NCBI RefSeq assembly: GCF_006439055.1
Contig: NZ_RCZC01000010.1
Coordinates: forward strand, 84,482-148,481
From: Sphingomonas glacialis
Lineage (GTDB): Bacteria; Pseudomonadota; Alphaproteobacteria; Sphingomonadales; Sphingomonadaceae
Length of the DNA stretch: 64,000 nt
Direction: 5' to 3'
The position numbers and the translations under genes are program-made. Shown piece after piece: positions 27,478 to 34,798 of this stretch. Numbering within the stretch: position 1 is the first letter of the stretch; every line of letters starts with the position of its first letter. The notes below the pieces were generated by a model that saw only the letters and a list, made by a program, of their open reading frames with translations, was not told where the DNA came from and did no database searches.

Positions 27478-27730
27478 GACGGCCGCAAGTCGCGAAAACG
27501 GAGCCAAGATGGCGCTGTTCGCGTTGAATTTACACGATACTTTTCCCCAAACGCCGGCTGCGCGACCTGCGTGACGGCGCAAAATACAGAATAAAACCAA
27601 CCACATGCACCCCGGCCGACGGCGGTGCTTTTATCTCGCCATCGCTTCTTCAAGGCACAGTTCGGCCCCCACACCCCACCCATCACGGCGGGCGAAGGCG
27701 AGCGGACCCGCCGCAAGGCGCAGGGCCCGC
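27478..27730. other. Relaxase upstream region, candidate oriT
   Basis: 253 bases between the relaxase start and the lytic transglycosylase stop. It holds an AT-richer patch (27530-27600) unlike its GC-rich surroundings, flanking an imperfect inverted repeat CGCCG...CGGCG near 27551-27578. oriT is often next to the relaxase gene, as in ICEMlSymR7A. A second hairpin (GAGCGGACC...GGCCCGCTC-like, 27700-27733) at the left border may stop transcription. The nic site is not identifiable by eye. Confidence 0.35.
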
Positions 27731-28423
27731 TCATCGACCGACCACTACCGAGCGCGCGATGAAGAGGCTTGGTGCGACGGCCGGAGGCGCCACCGAAGGC
27801 CTAAACGATCGCCGGTCCGGCGGAAAGTCGGATGCGCTCCCGGCGCCATCCGAAGGCGCAGTGGTTCGCGCGGTGAACAGTGCGCCGCGCGTCCACGCCA
27901 GCGGGTCAGGAACAGATTCGGCCGGAGCGCTGTCAGCCCGTCCGCCGACCAACGGCGCGAGGCGACGCGCATAGGCGACCGTCTCCAACGGCAACGCGCG
28001 ACCGGTCGTCAGATATGCGTCGTAGCGACCCGGCCCGGCATTATACGCCGCGAGAAAGCCCGCCGTACCGTAGCGATCGTGCATCTCGCGCAGGTAGGCC
28101 GCGCCGGCGAGAATGTTGTCGTGCGGGTCGTAGATGTCGTCGCCCAGCCTGTAGCGAATGCGCAATTGCGACCAGGTTGCCGGCATGATCTGCATGAGCC
28201 CACAGGCGCCGCGCGGCGACACGGCGCGGGGGTTGCCGGCGCTCTCGACGCGCATCACCGCATGGATCCATCCCTCGGGGATGGCGAACCGGCGCGCGGC
28301 CTCGGCGACATAGTCGTCGACCAGGTCTGGCGCCTCCGCTGCCGCCCGAGCGCGCGCGGACGAGAGCGGAGGCGCGACCAGGACAATCAGAATTCCGACC
28401 GCGACGGTGCGAAGGCTGCGCAT
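27731..28423 (-). CDS. Lytic transglycosylase (SLT domain)
   Basis: 230 residues with a signal peptide and an SLT core: GWIHAVMRVESAGNPRAVS has the catalytic Glu, followed by GACGLMQIMPATW and FLAAYNAGPGRY. VirB1-type enzymes cut peptidoglycan so that the secretion channel can cross the wall. Lies 5 bases downstream of the DUF736 gene. Confidence 0.93.
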   Translation of the reverse strand: MRSLRTVAVGILIVLVAPPLSSARARAAAEAPDLVDDYVAEAARRFAIPEGWIHAVMRVESAGNPRAVSPRGACGLMQIMPATWSQLRIRYRLGDDIYDPHDNILAGAAYLREMHDRYGTAGFLAAYNAGPGRYDAYLTTGRALPLETVAYARRLAPLVGGRADSAPAESVPDPLAWTRGALFTARTTAPSDGAGSASDFPPDRRSFRPSVAPPAVAPSLFIARSVVVGR

Positions 28424-28428
28424 GACCG

Positions 28429-28764
28429 TCAGCCTTCGCGGTGCTGCCGCGCCGGGCGGGTCCAGAGCAGATAGTGCGCACCATCCACGTCGGAATGCAG
28501 GAGATTTGCGCGGATCGGCCGACTGAATGCCGGGTCATCGATCAACAGCGAAACATAGGCGCCGGCGCGCTCCCCGATCTTTTTCCATCCGGCGCCGACC
28601 TCAGCGCCCTGATCGTCACTGCCGATGTAGATGCGGTAATCGGGCATGGTCTCGCCACCGCCTGGTGCCACCGCGACCAGGCAGAGGTCGGCATGCAACG
28701 TGAGAGTCCAGAGTTCGCCGAGATAGCCTTCGGGCGTCGCGACGAAGCGGCCAATCTGGGTCAT
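28429..28764 (-). CDS. DUF736 protein (first copy)
   Basis: 111 residues: IGRFVATPEGYLGELWTL, DYRIYIGSDDQGAEVGAGWKK and AYVSLLIDDPAF are the DUF736 signature. These small proteins are a regular part of alphaproteobacterial conjugative elements; function unknown. Overlaps the TraF gene by 4 bases. A second copy is at 33382-33705. Confidence 0.88.
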   Translation of the reverse strand: MTQIGRFVATPEGYLGELWTLTLHADLCLVAVAPGGGETMPDYRIYIGSDDQGAEVGAGWKKIGERAGAYVSLLIDDPAFSRPIRANLLHSDVDGAHYLLWTRPARQHREG

Positions 28765-29345
28765 TGGTCGGATCCTTCCTTGGTGTGGGTCAGAGGGAAA
28801 TTCGCGCCTGTCGCGGACCGCTCGGTCGCGCGCGGGTGCGCCCCCACGATCCAGACCGGCGTCAGCCGGCCGACGATCGTGGAGGCGGGAAGCGGCCCGA
28901 AATAGCGCCCGTCAAAACTGTCGGGCACGGACGCATTCATCAGGAAGACGTCGCGCGTGCCAAGCGTCCGGCAGCCATGCCAGACCGGCAGCGGTCGGCC
29001 GCGATGGTCGCGGTGCAGCGCCGACCCCAGCGTCACGCCGTCGACGCTGACGCGCGTGCCCGACCGGCAGACGCGTTGACCGGCCATGCCCGCGACATGC
29101 TTGAGCAAGGGCACGTGCAGCGGCAGGTAGTGGCGCCCTGCAAGATAGCCGGCGAGCGCCGTTGGCGGCGCGACGGCGACCAGGTCGCCGCGCCTGGGCT
29201 GTGCCGCTGCTCGCACCGCATAGAGACCGATCGGCACGCTCTCGCTCGCGTTCCAGATCAGCCGGGCGGCGGGATGGAGGAAGGCGGTGAATACTGTCGC
29301 CATGGTCGCGAAGGAGGCGACCATGACATAGCCGAAGCGGGTCAT
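28761..29345 (-). CDS. traF: TraF, S26 family signal peptidase for conjugation
   Basis: 194 residues. An N-terminal membrane segment (YVMVASFATMATVFTAFL) is followed by NASESVPIGLYAV with the catalytic Ser and LLKHVAGMAGQRV with the Lys, then FLMNASVPDSFDGRYFG. This is the TraF/S26 peptidase that matures and cyclises TrbC-type pilins. The start ATG at 29345 overlaps the DUF2840 stop by 4 bases. Confidence 0.92.
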   Translation of the reverse strand: MTRFGYVMVASFATMATVFTAFLHPAARLIWNASESVPIGLYAVRAAAQPRRGDLVAVAPPTALAGYLAGRHYLPLHVPLLKHVAGMAGQRVCRSGTRVSVDGVTLGSALHRDHRGRPLPVWHGCRTLGTRDVFLMNASVPDSFDGRYFGPLPASTIVGRLTPVWIVGAHPRATERSATGANFPLTHTKEGSDQ

Positions 29346-29863
29346 GACAGCAGCCTCCGCCGCAGCAGCCAGACGCGGTGACGGGCGCGCGAATAGTCGC
29401 GCGGTGACTGGCCCGCGGCGATGCGGTTGTGCAGATGGCGCCAATAGTCCGGCGCCACCTCGCCCGGATCGATGCTCAGCGCCTCGATGGCGTCAATCGC
29501 GCGCAGCACGATCTGAACTTTGGGCCATCCGCGAACCGAGAGCAGACTGTCGCCGCCGGGACGGACGAACGGCAACGTCGTATAGCCCTCGTCCGCAGTG
29601 GGCGCCCGAACGATATCGATGCGCGATGCGGTCGTCCCATAGTCGTTCGACGACCAGCGCACCAAGGCGAACAGTGTGCCGGCATCGAAGCCGACGATCC
29701 GCGTGCGCCGCGAGACGATGACGTTTTCCACTTCGGCGCCGAAGCGGATCCAGTGCTCGATCTCGCCCTCGATCCAGTGGAGCTCGGCATAGGTGCGGCA
29801 GCGCGAGGGCGGTGGCACCGCCGGCGGATCGTAGATGCGGCGGGGCGCGCTCAGCTTACTCAT
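29342..29863 (-). CDS. DUF2840 domain protein
   Basis: 173 residues with the DUF2840 pattern: LHWIEGEIEHWIRFGAEV, ALVRWSSNDYGT and the C-terminal ARHRVWLLRRRLL. No known activity. It is a constant member of this gene order between ParA/RHH and TraF. Overlaps both neighbours (8 and 4 bases). Confidence 0.85.
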   Translation of the reverse strand: MSKLSAPRRIYDPPAVPPPSRCRTYAELHWIEGEIEHWIRFGAEVENVIVSRRTRIVGFDAGTLFALVRWSSNDYGTTASRIDIVRAPTADEGYTTLPFVRPGGDSLLSVRGWPKVQIVLRAIDAIEALSIDPGEVAPDYWRHLHNRIAAGQSPRDYSRARHRVWLLRRRLLS

Positions 29864-30092
29864 GGCTCTCTCCGGACAAGGGGAACTCGCGGGCGAAGAG
29901 CGCGCGGAGCATGTCGGCGACGCTCACATTCTGCTCGAGCGCCGCGCGTTTCAGGTGCCGACGCATCGCCGGCGTGACATCGATCGTCAGGCGCGCGGTG
30001 AAGCCAGTGGTCACCGGCAACGCCGCACCGTCACCCGCCTTTACCCAGCGCTCGGCCGCGCCGGGGCGTGTCGCAAAGCCCGCGCGGCTCAT
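29856..30092 (-). CDS. Small RHH-like protein downstream of ParA
   Basis: 78 residues from the ATG at 30092. The C-terminal half (ARLTIDVTPAMRRHLKRAALEQNVSVADMLRALFAREF) is a good ribbon-helix-helix. Its ATG overlaps the parA stop by 4 bases, so it may be the ParB-like or autoregulatory partner of that ATPase. Confidence 0.75.
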   Translation of the reverse strand: MSRAGFATRPGAAERWVKAGDGAALPVTTGFTARLTIDVTPAMRRHLKRAALEQNVSVADMLRALFAREFPLSGESHE

Positions 30093-30727
30093 GGCGCCAG
30101 GCTCGCGACGCTTGCGGCGAATGCAGCCAGTTCGCGTGCGGCGGGGCCGTCGGGATCCTGTTCGAACGCAAGCCGTCCCTGTCCCATTGCTTCGGCATAC
30201 AGGACGCGTTGCGCGATGCGCGCGCGGAGCAAAGATGGCGCCTGGCCCTCCAGCGCTGCGGCAGTTTCGCGCGCGATGACGGTGCGGCCCACGCACCAGT
30301 TGAGCACGAAGCGCGCAGCAAGGTTCGGGCGAAACGACTGGGCTTCCGCCAACAAAGCCAGCATCTCCGCGGACGCCCACCCGTCCAGTGGCGAGGGCTG
30401 GACCGGGATCAGCACGAGATCGGCGGCGAGCAGCGCCGACCGCATCAGCGAAGCGATGCGCGGCGGGCCGTCGATCACCACATGATCGGCGCCCGCTGCC
30501 AAGTCCGGCACCTCGCGAAAGAGCGTATCGCGCGACAGGCCAAGCACGGCGAACAGCCTGGGGCAGTCTGTATCCCCGCGCGCCTGAGACCAGTCGAGCG
30601 CCGACTTTTGCGGGTCTGCATCGACCACGACCACGCGCCGGCCCTGCCGCGCCCAGAGGCCGGCCAGGTGGAGCGCGAGCGTCGTCTTGCCGACGCCGCC
30701 CTTCTGGTTGAGCAACGCGACGATCAT
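30089..30727 (-). CDS. parA: ParA family partition ATPase
   Basis: 212 residues with the deviant Walker A KGGVGKTT at residues 9-16, VVVVDADPQKSALDW and DHVVIDGPPR. It is the short plasmid type without an N-terminal HTH. It probably acts with the small RHH gene downstream in keeping the excised or replicating element. Separated from repA by the iteron-like region. Confidence 0.92.
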   Translation of the reverse strand: MIVALLNQKGGVGKTTLALHLAGLWARQGRRVVVVDADPQKSALDWSQARGDTDCPRLFAVLGLSRDTLFREVPDLAAGADHVVIDGPPRIASLMRSALLAADLVLIPVQPSPLDGWASAEMLALLAEAQSFRPNLAARFVLNWCVGRTVIARETAAALEGQAPSLLRARIAQRVLYAEAMGQGRLAFEQDPDGPAARELAAFAASVASLAP

Positions 30728-30861
30728 GTCGCCGCCCCGGCGGGCTGCACGATATCCACAGGGCGTGGTCCGGGCACACGCGTTAGAAAGAATCCGTAGG
30801 ATTCTAAGTTAGCACAGTTAAGGCGCCGAATTCCGTTGCTGAAACAACGCATTACCGCCCA

Positions 30862-30931
30862 TTTCGGTTTCCGATAGCACGAGCTTTCGGTTTCCGATGG
30901 CACGAGCCTGCCGGTCAACGATAGCACGAGC
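30862..30931. repeat. Iteron-like direct repeats next to repA
   Basis: Two adjoining 23-base repeats (30862-30884 and 30885-30907) differ by one base; both start TTTCGGTTTCCGAT and end GCACGAGC. A third, shorter copy (CGATAGCACGAGC, 30919-30931) ends two bases from the repA stop codon. Such repeats beside a plasmid initiator gene are usually binding sites of the initiator and mark the origin. Confidence 0.7.
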
Positions 30932-30932
30932 G

Positions 30933-31802
30933 TCATCGGTCGATATCCACAGGCTTGAGGCCGACGCGGCGCATCGCGACGTCGAACGGATCGGGGGGAA
31001 TGGCGACGAAGCGCAGCCGCTCGCGGCCCAGCGCGAATTCGAGCGCGAGGCGGTATCCCGGCAGCGGCTGACGCCGCACGATATCGCGCAGCGCGAATGC
31101 GAACTGCTTGCGCGGCGAGAGCACGCCGGACTTCAAATGCAGGTGCGCGAGATCGAAGCTCCAGCCGCCGCGCTGACGACCGCCATGCTTGCGCACGATG
31201 CGGTAAAGCCAGCGCTCGAGGCCACCGCTCAACTCGAAATAGGCGCGGTCGATCGTCAGCACGAGCGCCTGGTCGAGCACGCCGGCATAGAACCAGTCGG
31301 GCACGATCAGCTCGATGCCGAGCGGTCGCCCGTGCGCGTCGAGCCGCTCCTTCCACTCGTTGATCCAGGAAAAGCGATGACGGCGGCGCTGCAAGGGCTG
31401 GCGGATGGTGGTGGCGACGGTGGTCGATTGCAGCCGGTCGAGCGCCGCTTTGAGCCGCTCATAGTCGCGTAAGCCCACGCCGCGCGAAATGAAGGTCAAG
31501 ATGGCATGCGGCGTGGTCGCCATAAGCCGCGATGTCGGTCTCCCGCGATCGCGCGCCTCGACGATCTGGCTGGCCGCCCAGATCAGGATATCGGCGTCCC
31601 AGATCGTCGCCATGCCGTGTTCGGGCGTCGCCTCGACGTTGATCGAGACGTCGCCCAGCTTGAAGGCGATCGGCTTGACGCGGCGCGACTTGGCGAGGCT
31701 GAAGAACGGCCAAGCCATCAGATCCTGCGCATCGCGCGGCGCGAGGTCGCCGGGGATCGCGCGAAACAGGTCGAGCTGGCCATCGGCGTGGCGCGCGGTC
31801 AT
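30933..31802 (-). CDS. repA: RepA-type plasmid replication initiator
   Basis: 289 residues of the 'replication initiator protein A' family of alphaproteobacterial plasmids: QDLMAWPFFSLAKSRRVKPI, ISVNVEATPEHGMATIWD-like start (VSINVEATPEHGMATIWDAD), ILTFISRGVGLRDYERLKAAL and ERWLYRIVRKHGGRQ. It should bind repeats in the adjoining region and start replication. Its presence means the element may replicate after excision. It follows the HTH gene after 22 bases. Confidence 0.9.
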   Translation of the reverse strand: MTARHADGQLDLFRAIPGDLAPRDAQDLMAWPFFSLAKSRRVKPIAFKLGDVSINVEATPEHGMATIWDADILIWAASQIVEARDRGRPTSRLMATTPHAILTFISRGVGLRDYERLKAALDRLQSTTVATTIRQPLQRRRHRFSWINEWKERLDAHGRPLGIELIVPDWFYAGVLDQALVLTIDRAYFELSGGLERWLYRIVRKHGGRQRGGWSFDLAHLHLKSGVLSPRKQFAFALRDIVRRQPLPGYRLALEFALGRERLRFVAIPPDPFDVAMRRVGLKPVDIDR

Positions 31803-31824
31803 GACCGGTCTTCCGAGGCGACGG

Positions 31825-32106
31825 TCACCGGCGCACCGGCCCGGCGGTCGCCGGCACGTTCTGGAAGCGGCGTTTGGCTGGATGGATAACGTCGTGCCCG
31901 GCGTCGGACGTCGAGCGGCGAATGCCGCGATCGGCCCAGTTGCGCAGATCGTCGAGCGTATAGACGATGCGGCCGCCGAGCTTGTGATAGACCGGGCCCG
32001 TCCCGTAGCTGCGATGCTTTTCGAGCGTCCGGGCCGATAGACCGAGGATCAGCGCGGCATCCGGGGTGCGAAGATAGCGTTCGGGCGGCTGGGTGCGTGC
32101 AGGCAT
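31825..32106 (-). CDS. AlpA/RdfS-like HTH protein, candidate excisionase
   Basis: 93 residues from the ATG at 32106. The core RYLRTPDAALILGLSARTLEKHRSYGTGP then YHKLGGRIVYTLDDLRNW is the winged MerR-like HTH of AlpA/Xis proteins. In ICEMlSymR7A the similar RdfS drives excision and is turned on by FseA; here an FseA-like split gene lies just upstream on the same strand (129 bases). It could also simply regulate repA, which follows. Confidence 0.8.
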   Translation of the reverse strand: MPARTQPPERYLRTPDAALILGLSARTLEKHRSYGTGPVYHKLGGRIVYTLDDLRNWADRGIRRSTSDAGHDVIHPAKRRFQNVPATAGPVRR

Positions 32107-32235
32107 GGTCGTCTCCGGGCGGACGATCGGCGGCTTTCGCCAGCTCTGTCCGGTTGCCGGTCGTTCTGGCGGACATTCGGCGAGGGGAAGGAGCGGCCAA
32201 AACGCACCCCCATGAAAATGTCGCAGCCGGGGCAC

Positions 32236-32998
32236 TCACCGCCCGGACAGGAGAGCTCGGTAGCCGCCTTGCATCAGACCGCGGGCGTCGGCGATCATGC
32301 GCTGCGTGCGTCGCCGTTCGCTCGATGCCGTCCAGGCGAGAGCTGGAATATCGGCAAGCCAGGGATAAAGCAGCGTGGTCGCGACCTCGCGCGTCGAGGC
32401 GCCAGCGAGACGCGCGTCCAGAATGTCGAGCAGCAGCACGAGCCGACGATGCTGAAGGCGGGTCGGGCTGAGCGCGGCCGTGCCGAACAGACGCGGCACG
32501 CCCGCTATCAGGCAGCGCGCGGCGTCCGCCGCCGCGACGCGCACCGGGTGACGCGTCGGCGCCAGCAGGATCACCAGCGCCGCGCCCGGCTCGGTGCCGA
32601 GCAGCCAGAGGCGGTTGCGGCAGGACGGCGTGTCGATCACGAGATGGCGGCCGCCAGCGTCGGTTGCGTCAGCGATCGGCGCTATGGCGGGCGGTAACGG
32701 CGCCGCCGCGGCGAAGCCGGGCGGCGCGGAGATGAGCGTGACGACGCTCGCCGCGGTGTCGGCGCGCCATAGCGCCGGCGCGGCGCGCGGCGGGCGATCG
32801 GGATCGAAAGAGACAGGCCAGCCCCCACTGCCGGGCCAGCCCTCCCGTGTCGGAGCTGACGTGGGGCCGACCGCGCGCGCGCCGTGCGGCGTCCCAGGCC
32901 GTACGATAGGCCGGATCGCGTCGCAGGAACTCTTGCGCGAAATCCGCCAGATCATGACTGGCGTAGCGGTCAGGCCGGCTCGGGCGTGATGGCGGCAC
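32236..32998 (-). CDS. FseA-like DUF2285 regulator made by +1 frameshift (two frames)
   Basis: Two overlapping frames make one family protein. The zero frame starts at a GTG (32998) and reads YASHDLADFAQEFLRRDPAYRTAW ... ARQWGLACLF (64 codons), then drifts into an Arg-rich tail and stops at 32669. The +1 frame then gives DPDRPPRAAPALWRADTAASVV ... APPGF and a DUF2285 domain to 32236 (RNRLWLLG; LLLDILDARLAGASTREVA; LMQGGYRALLSG). The joint falls at CTC TTT CGA: UUU at 32807-32809, UUC at 32806-32808. The fused product would be 253 residues. In ICEMlSymR7A, FseA is made by the same UUU-to-UUC slip of tRNA-Phe. A sequencing error or decayed gene would look alike in part, but not predict this exact heptad. 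Confidence 0.75.
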
Positions 32999-33277
32999 AG
33001 TCGCGATGATCGGGCTCCCGGCCCACTCGGCCTGGCGTCAGGCTGACCGGGTGCCCGAACGGGCAGAAGACCCGGATTCGGCATGACCATGGCCCGTTCG
33101 GGCGGGAGCCGGCGGCAACGCCGCCGCCTGAATTCGGGGTATTGAAGAGCTGCGCGTCCTCCCACCCTTCGAAAATCGCGGAGCGTATCCCGCGCGGCTG
33201 TACGTTGCGCTGCGGGTCGCTCTCCCCGCGTACGACCAACCAATGGCGCGTCCTTGCGTACAATCGGATCTGCACGC

Positions 33278-33338
33278 TTCCGCAAATACGCCTTTGTCCC
33301 ATTGCGGAAATCCGTATCTGCGATCTTCCGCAGATGCG
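33278..33338. repeat. Cluster of inverted repeats, possible operator
   Basis: TTCCGCAA (33278-33285) pairs with TTGCGGAA (33302-33309), and ATCTGCG (33316-33322) with CGCAGAT (33329-33335). The halves are variants of one another (CGCAAATACG, CGCAGATGCG, CGCAGATACGGA in reverse). A further GCAGATACGGA is at 34687-34697 near the membrane-protein and parB genes. It lies about 280 bases upstream of the FseA-like gene and after the DUF736 terminator, a good place for a regulator site. Confidence 0.5.
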
Positions 33339-33373
33339 AAAAATGGCGCCCCGCCCGGTTTGGGCGGGGCGCC
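33339..33373 (-). terminator. Rho-independent terminator after DUF736 gene
   Basis: A perfect 12-base stem GGCGCCCCGCCC / GGGCGGGGCGCC with a five-base loop (33345-33373) is followed on the minus strand by a run of five T. It lies nine bases past the stop of the DUF736 gene and separates it from the FseA-like transcription unit. Confidence 0.88.
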
Positions 33374-33381
33374 GTGTCGGC

Positions 33382-33705
33382 TCAGTCGTTGGTGACGCGA
33401 CGCCCCCGCGACCAGATCAGCGTGTAGCCCTCGCCGTCCGCGTCATCGAAAAGATTGGCGAAGATGGGAGCGGTGAAGCTCGGATCGTCGAGCTTGACCG
33501 AGAGATAATCGCGCTGTTCGGCGGAGCGCTTGGCCCAGGCGGCCCCGATCTCGGCGCGGCCGACGTAGATGCGGTGGCTGGGGGCAGCGTCGTTGCTGCG
33601 GCTTTCCTCCGGCACGATCCGGACGCCCTTGGTCTGGACGCTGAGGGTAACGATCTGGCCCTGAAATTCCGAGCCGACTTTCTTGAAGCTGCCGATGTTC
33701 GCCAT
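33382..33705 (-). CDS. DUF736 protein (second copy)
   Basis: 107 residues from the ATG at 33705, preceded by AAGGA. Motifs IGSFKKVGSEFQGQIVTL, HRIYVGRAEIGAAWAK and YLSVKLDDPSFTAPI are those of DUF736. It is a separate, divergent copy of the protein at 28429-28764 and ends in its own strong terminator, so it is probably a highly expressed single-gene unit. Function unknown. Confidence 0.9.
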   Translation of the reverse strand: MANIGSFKKVGSEFQGQIVTLSVQTKGVRIVPEESRSNDAAPSHRIYVGRAEIGAAWAKRSAEQRDYLSVKLDDPSFTAPIFANLFDDADGEGYTLIWSRGRRVTND

Positions 33706-34142
33706 GATGCTAGTCCTTCGTTTGTCGGGGCCGCCCAATGCGGTCTCGATGGCGTCGAGGAGCCGGAGGCGAGCGTCGCCGCAGCTCTGCCCGCAGCACA
33801 GCGAAGGACCGCGCGACCGCCGCTTTCTTGTCTCGCGAGGAATGGGCTTTAGCCCAGGGGAAGAAAGGGGCGGGCGCGCGGTTGCGGCTCAGGCGCTCGA
33901 GGCGCAGCCGTCCTCCGGCTAGACAGCCATCAACGAGACCTCAGGCGGCCTCGATCCCCAGAAAGACGGCGCGTTGTGCGACAGCAGATCCGAGAAGGGC
34001 CTCGCGGACTGGGGCGACATCACCCTGCCGGCCAGCCGGCGCCCCGAGCGTGACGGACCCGCACCATCCGCTCTCCTCCCACCCTCCCCCTCGGGCGGCG
34101 CGTGGCGCGGACCGCCTGCTCCGAGCCGATACCCGACAGCGA
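33706..34142. other. Non-coding leader region upstream of DUF736 gene
   Basis: 437 bases between the DUF736 start and the end of the membrane-protein gene. No convincing gene on either strand. It includes short hairpins (AGCCG-GAGGA-CGGCT on the minus strand near 33906-33920) and presumably the promoter of the DUF736 gene. Confidence 0.4.
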
Positions 34143-34619
34143 TCAGTCTCGAAGCGGGCGGCCTCCAGGTTCGGCGAACTTTCGCCACGCGATCGATCCT
34201 GCGACGAGGGCCGACCCCGCTGCCGCGACGCACCTGGGCGCGCTGCCGACGACTGGCGCGGACAGGCCCCAGACCATATGGAAGGCGATCACCGCGACCG
34301 GGCCTGCGAACGCGATCAGGATCAGCCCCCGCGCCAGCGGGGTCGAGCTGCGCTCGATTGCGACGCGACCGAGCGCGGTCACCGCGAGCGCGACGCCGCC
34401 ACCGCCAAGGAGCGCTTGCACAAATGAGCCGTCCGCGCCGCGGACGACGAAGAACGCCGCCAGCCCGGCCAGGAGCGGCAGCGCGTTGAGGGTGACGGTG
34501 AACATCAGCCGCATCATATAGAATGCGACGATCATCAGGATCGGTACAGCCAAGAACACGAGCGTCCTCCTTACGACCAAGGTCGTCGAACGCGCTCTCC
34601 ACCGCCACCACAGCGCCAA
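34143..34619 (-). CDS. Small integral membrane protein of unknown function
   Basis: Up to 158 residues with about four hydrophobic stretches: TLVFLAVPILMIVAFYMMRLMF, LNALPLLAGLAAFFVV, LLGGGGVALAVTALG and LILIAFAGPVAVIAFHMVW. No family recognised. The start may be a few codons downstream of the first ATG, as the first 15 residues are Arg/Trp-rich. It is read in the direction of the conjugation genes, downstream of parB. Confidence 0.6.
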   Translation of the reverse strand: MALWWRWRARSTTLVVRRTLVFLAVPILMIVAFYMMRLMFTVTLNALPLLAGLAAFFVVRGADGSFVQALLGGGGVALAVTALGRVAIERSSTPLARGLILIAFAGPVAVIAFHMVWGLSAPVVGSAPRCVAAAGSALVAGSIAWRKFAEPGGRPLRD

Positions 34620-34764
34620 TGTTTTCCTTCTCTACAACATCTTGGCCGCTCGCAAAAGACCCGCCGATCTTGCGACACGGAACGCTGCAGATACGGACCT
34701 ACTGATTTCCGGATCGCCGCGCCGCGTGCCGCAGGCGCGCGGCGCGGCCGGATTTCGGCACCAA

Positions 34765-34790
34765 GAGACGGCGGGCGGACCCGCCGTCTC
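34765..34790 (-). terminator. Hairpin after parB-like gene
   Basis: GAGACGGCGGG pairs with CCCGCCGTCTC around CGGA, an 11-base perfect stem directly past the stop codon of the ParB-like gene. There is no T run on the minus strand, so termination strength is uncertain. Confidence 0.6.
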
Positions 34791-34798
34791 GCATGGGT

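Noticed and set aside
25615..27594. 659-codon + strand frame opposite the relaxase
   Set aside because: Exact mirror of the relaxase coding frame; no domain and no ribosome site.
32970..33302. 110-codon minus-strand frame upstream of the FseA-like gene
   Set aside because: Covers the regulatory gap and repeats, has no protein-like pattern and no ribosome site.
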